Positions 62,874 through 64,000 of a DNA stretch of 64,000 nt are shown piece by piece (position 1 is the stretch's first letter; the number at the start of each line of letters is the position of its first letter). The position numbers and the translations under genes are program-made. The stretch is taken from the NCBI GenBank assembly GCA_024579835.1, contig CP102060.1:806001-870000 (forward strand), given 5' to 3'. This stretch comes from Clostridiaceae bacterium HFYG-1003 (GTDB lineage Bacteria > Bacillota > Clostridia > Clostridiales > Clostridiaceae). Under the pieces are notes generated by a model. It had not been told where the DNA came from and made no database searches. It saw only the letters and a list, made by a program, of their open reading frames with translations.

Positions 62874-64000
62874 TTAATTATAATCCAGAATAGAAACGGA
62901 AGCCTTGTCGATACGTTTATTGAGGGGAACCGACATTGTGAAGGTCTTGGTTTCTCCCGGAGCAAGTCCCTCGCTGCCCACAGCGTAAGTCCAGTCGGTA
63001 TCCAGGACATCCCCGGCGAGTGACTGGAAGGACGCTTTGACCTCCACAAATGAATACGTCTTGGAGCCATTGTTTTTAATCGTGCCTTGGTATTGCGTGA
63101 ACACAGTGTTGTGGGTCACGAAGCCGTAAATGCTCAAAGCGGTATAGGCACTTTCATAAGCACTGTCCTTGGAAGTCGGGGAGGTCAGCTCATAGGAGGC
63201 GAGCTTGCCTCGGGTATATTCATTTTTGCCTTCGATCAGACGATTGTCTTTCAGTACAAGTTCGGTAGCCCCCCTTTTCACTTCCCCTTGTTTCGGTTTA
63301 TAGGTGACGTTGTAGTCGATGGGCACACCAACTCCGAGGCTCCATTTCGCTTTGTCATCGGATGTAAACTCAATGGAGACTACAGATCCGTACTCCGTCT
63401 TATAGCTCCAGAAACCCTCGAGGTAGGTTTTCATTTCTTCCACGGTGGTAAAAGTTTGCCTGCCCTTCATTTCCTGGAAGTGATTGAAGAAGTAGGCTCC
63501 CATGAGAAATGCCACCACTGTTGCAGCGATCAGAAGGTTTCGTTTTTTTGCTTTTGCTGAGGCGAGTCGCTCTGCTTCTGCCTGTTCATTGGCTTTGCGG
63601 ACCTGATCCTGCCGCATTTTTTCCAATCCCTGCGTTAGCTGAGGTTCCGAGTAATGAAACATCTGTCGATCCCTGGTGGACCCGCAGGCCATGCACTGAT
63701 CCATAGCTTTGGGATTGAGCTGGGAGCAGCTGCAGAGCCAGTCGTCGCCCAGATCAAGAGGCAGGTTATGAGCTTTCGGATGCTGGATCCGGAGGTAATT
63801 CAACAGTTCCAAATCTGCTGGATTGACGGGATCGAGAACCGGAACGGCGGCCTCCTGAAGAAAGGGTCCCTGGTAAGGGAGAATCTGGCCGTCAGAGAGG
63901 CTGACGGCTTCTTCGCCCAGAACAAGTTTTCGGATATCAGGATGGGGCAGATTGATGGGGCGGCCGACGTAGGGAGTCTGCGGCGGAACGTTCAGGTCCT
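62874..64000 (-). CDS. zinc-ribbon, single-TM protein with FxLYD-like C terminus (5' truncated)
   Basis: The frame is open to the window edge: 374 residues visible, N terminus outside. Order: an N-terminal segment starting D-L-N-x-P-P, zinc ribbon W-L-C-S-C-x(9)-C-x2-C-G, coiled coil, one TM segment, a beta domain starting G-F-W-S, then a FxLYD-like C-terminal domain ending L-A-P-G-E-T-K-T-F-x-M. The N-terminal segment and ribbon align with the + strand protein at 8850-11405. An internal TTG at 63812 could be mistaken for the start. RBS not visible. Same operon as the smaller zinc-ribbon gene. Confidence 0.8.
   Translation of the reverse strand, partial: DLNVPPQTPYVGRPINLPHPDIRKLVLGEEAVSLSDGQILPYQGPFLQEAAVPVLDPVNPADLELLNYLRIQHPKAHNLPLDLGDDWLCSCSQLNPKAMDQCMACGSTRDRQMFHYSEPQLTQGLEKMRQDQVRKANEQAEAERLASAKAKKRNLLIAATVVAFLMGAYFFNHFQEMKGRQTFTTVEEMKTYLEGFWSYKTEYGSVVSIEFTSDDKAKWSLGVGVPIDYNVTYKPKQGEVKRGATELVLKDNRLIEGKNEYTRGKLASYELTSPTSKDSAYESAYTALSIYGFVTHNTVFTQYQGTIKNNGSKTYSFVEVKASFQSLAGDVLDTDWTYAVGSEGLAPGETKTFTMSVPLNKRIDKASVSILDYN

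Overview
The window comes from a low-GC-phylum Gram-positive bacterium, most likely an anaerobic member of Clostridia. The grounds are PolC-type polymerase III, CodY, RbgA, YlxM, RnpM/YlxR and YlxQ, a T-box leader, Firmicute gene order, strong AGGAGG ribosome binding sites, and two in-frame UGA codons that read as selenocysteine. The genus cannot be read from the sequence. Nearly all genes lie on the + strand; only the last about 3.5 kb is on the - strand.

The backbone is one long housekeeping supercluster: plsX(end)-acpP-rnc-radical SAM-smc-ftsY; ylxM-ffh-rpsP-khpA-rimM-trmD; rplS-rbgA-rnhB-dprA-topA-codY; rpsB-tsf-pyrH-frr-uppS-cdsA-dxr-rseP-ispG-polC; rimP-nusA-rnpM-ylxQ-infB-rbfA-nrnA-truB-ribF-rpsO. 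It covers ribosome assembly, translation, protein targeting, lipid and isoprenoid synthesis and DNA metabolism.

Accessory cassettes are set into this backbone. (1) 7.1-12.8 kb, between ftsY and ylxM: an omega-amidase, a small membrane protein, a large zinc-ribbon/TM/TPR-like protein and a lone PD-(D/E)XK nuclease. (2) 17.4-25.4 kb, between trmD and rplS: a radical-SAM aminomutase whose key residues match glutamate 2,3-aminomutase, then a T-box-controlled ilvN-ilvC-ilvD-ilvB-ilvA operon. (3) 32.5-35.1 kb, between codY and rpsB: a TcyP-type cystine transporter, a HesB-like selenoprotein and a conserved-looking hypothetical protein. (4) A glutaredoxin-like selenoprotein between rpsB and tsf, which are normally adjacent. 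Conventional ORF calling misses both selenoprotein genes because each has an in-frame TGA followed by a long, family-consistent reading frame.

The right end (57.7-64 kb) holds a TPP riboswitch with thiM-thiE, a structured leader resembling a cobalamin riboswitch in front of a ThiW-type ECF S component, and a - strand block: a lipoprotein polysaccharide-deacetylase-like protein and two zinc-ribbon/TM proteins. One of these two is clearly paralogous to the zinc-ribbon/TPR-like protein at 8.8-11.4 kb.

Two themes recur between genes. Hairpin terminators with T-runs separate most transcription units. Several gaps also carry short degenerate tandem repeats, mostly 16-18 bp in period, each locus with its own unit sequence. 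No tRNA, rRNA, insertion sequence, prophage, CRISPR array or replication origin was seen.
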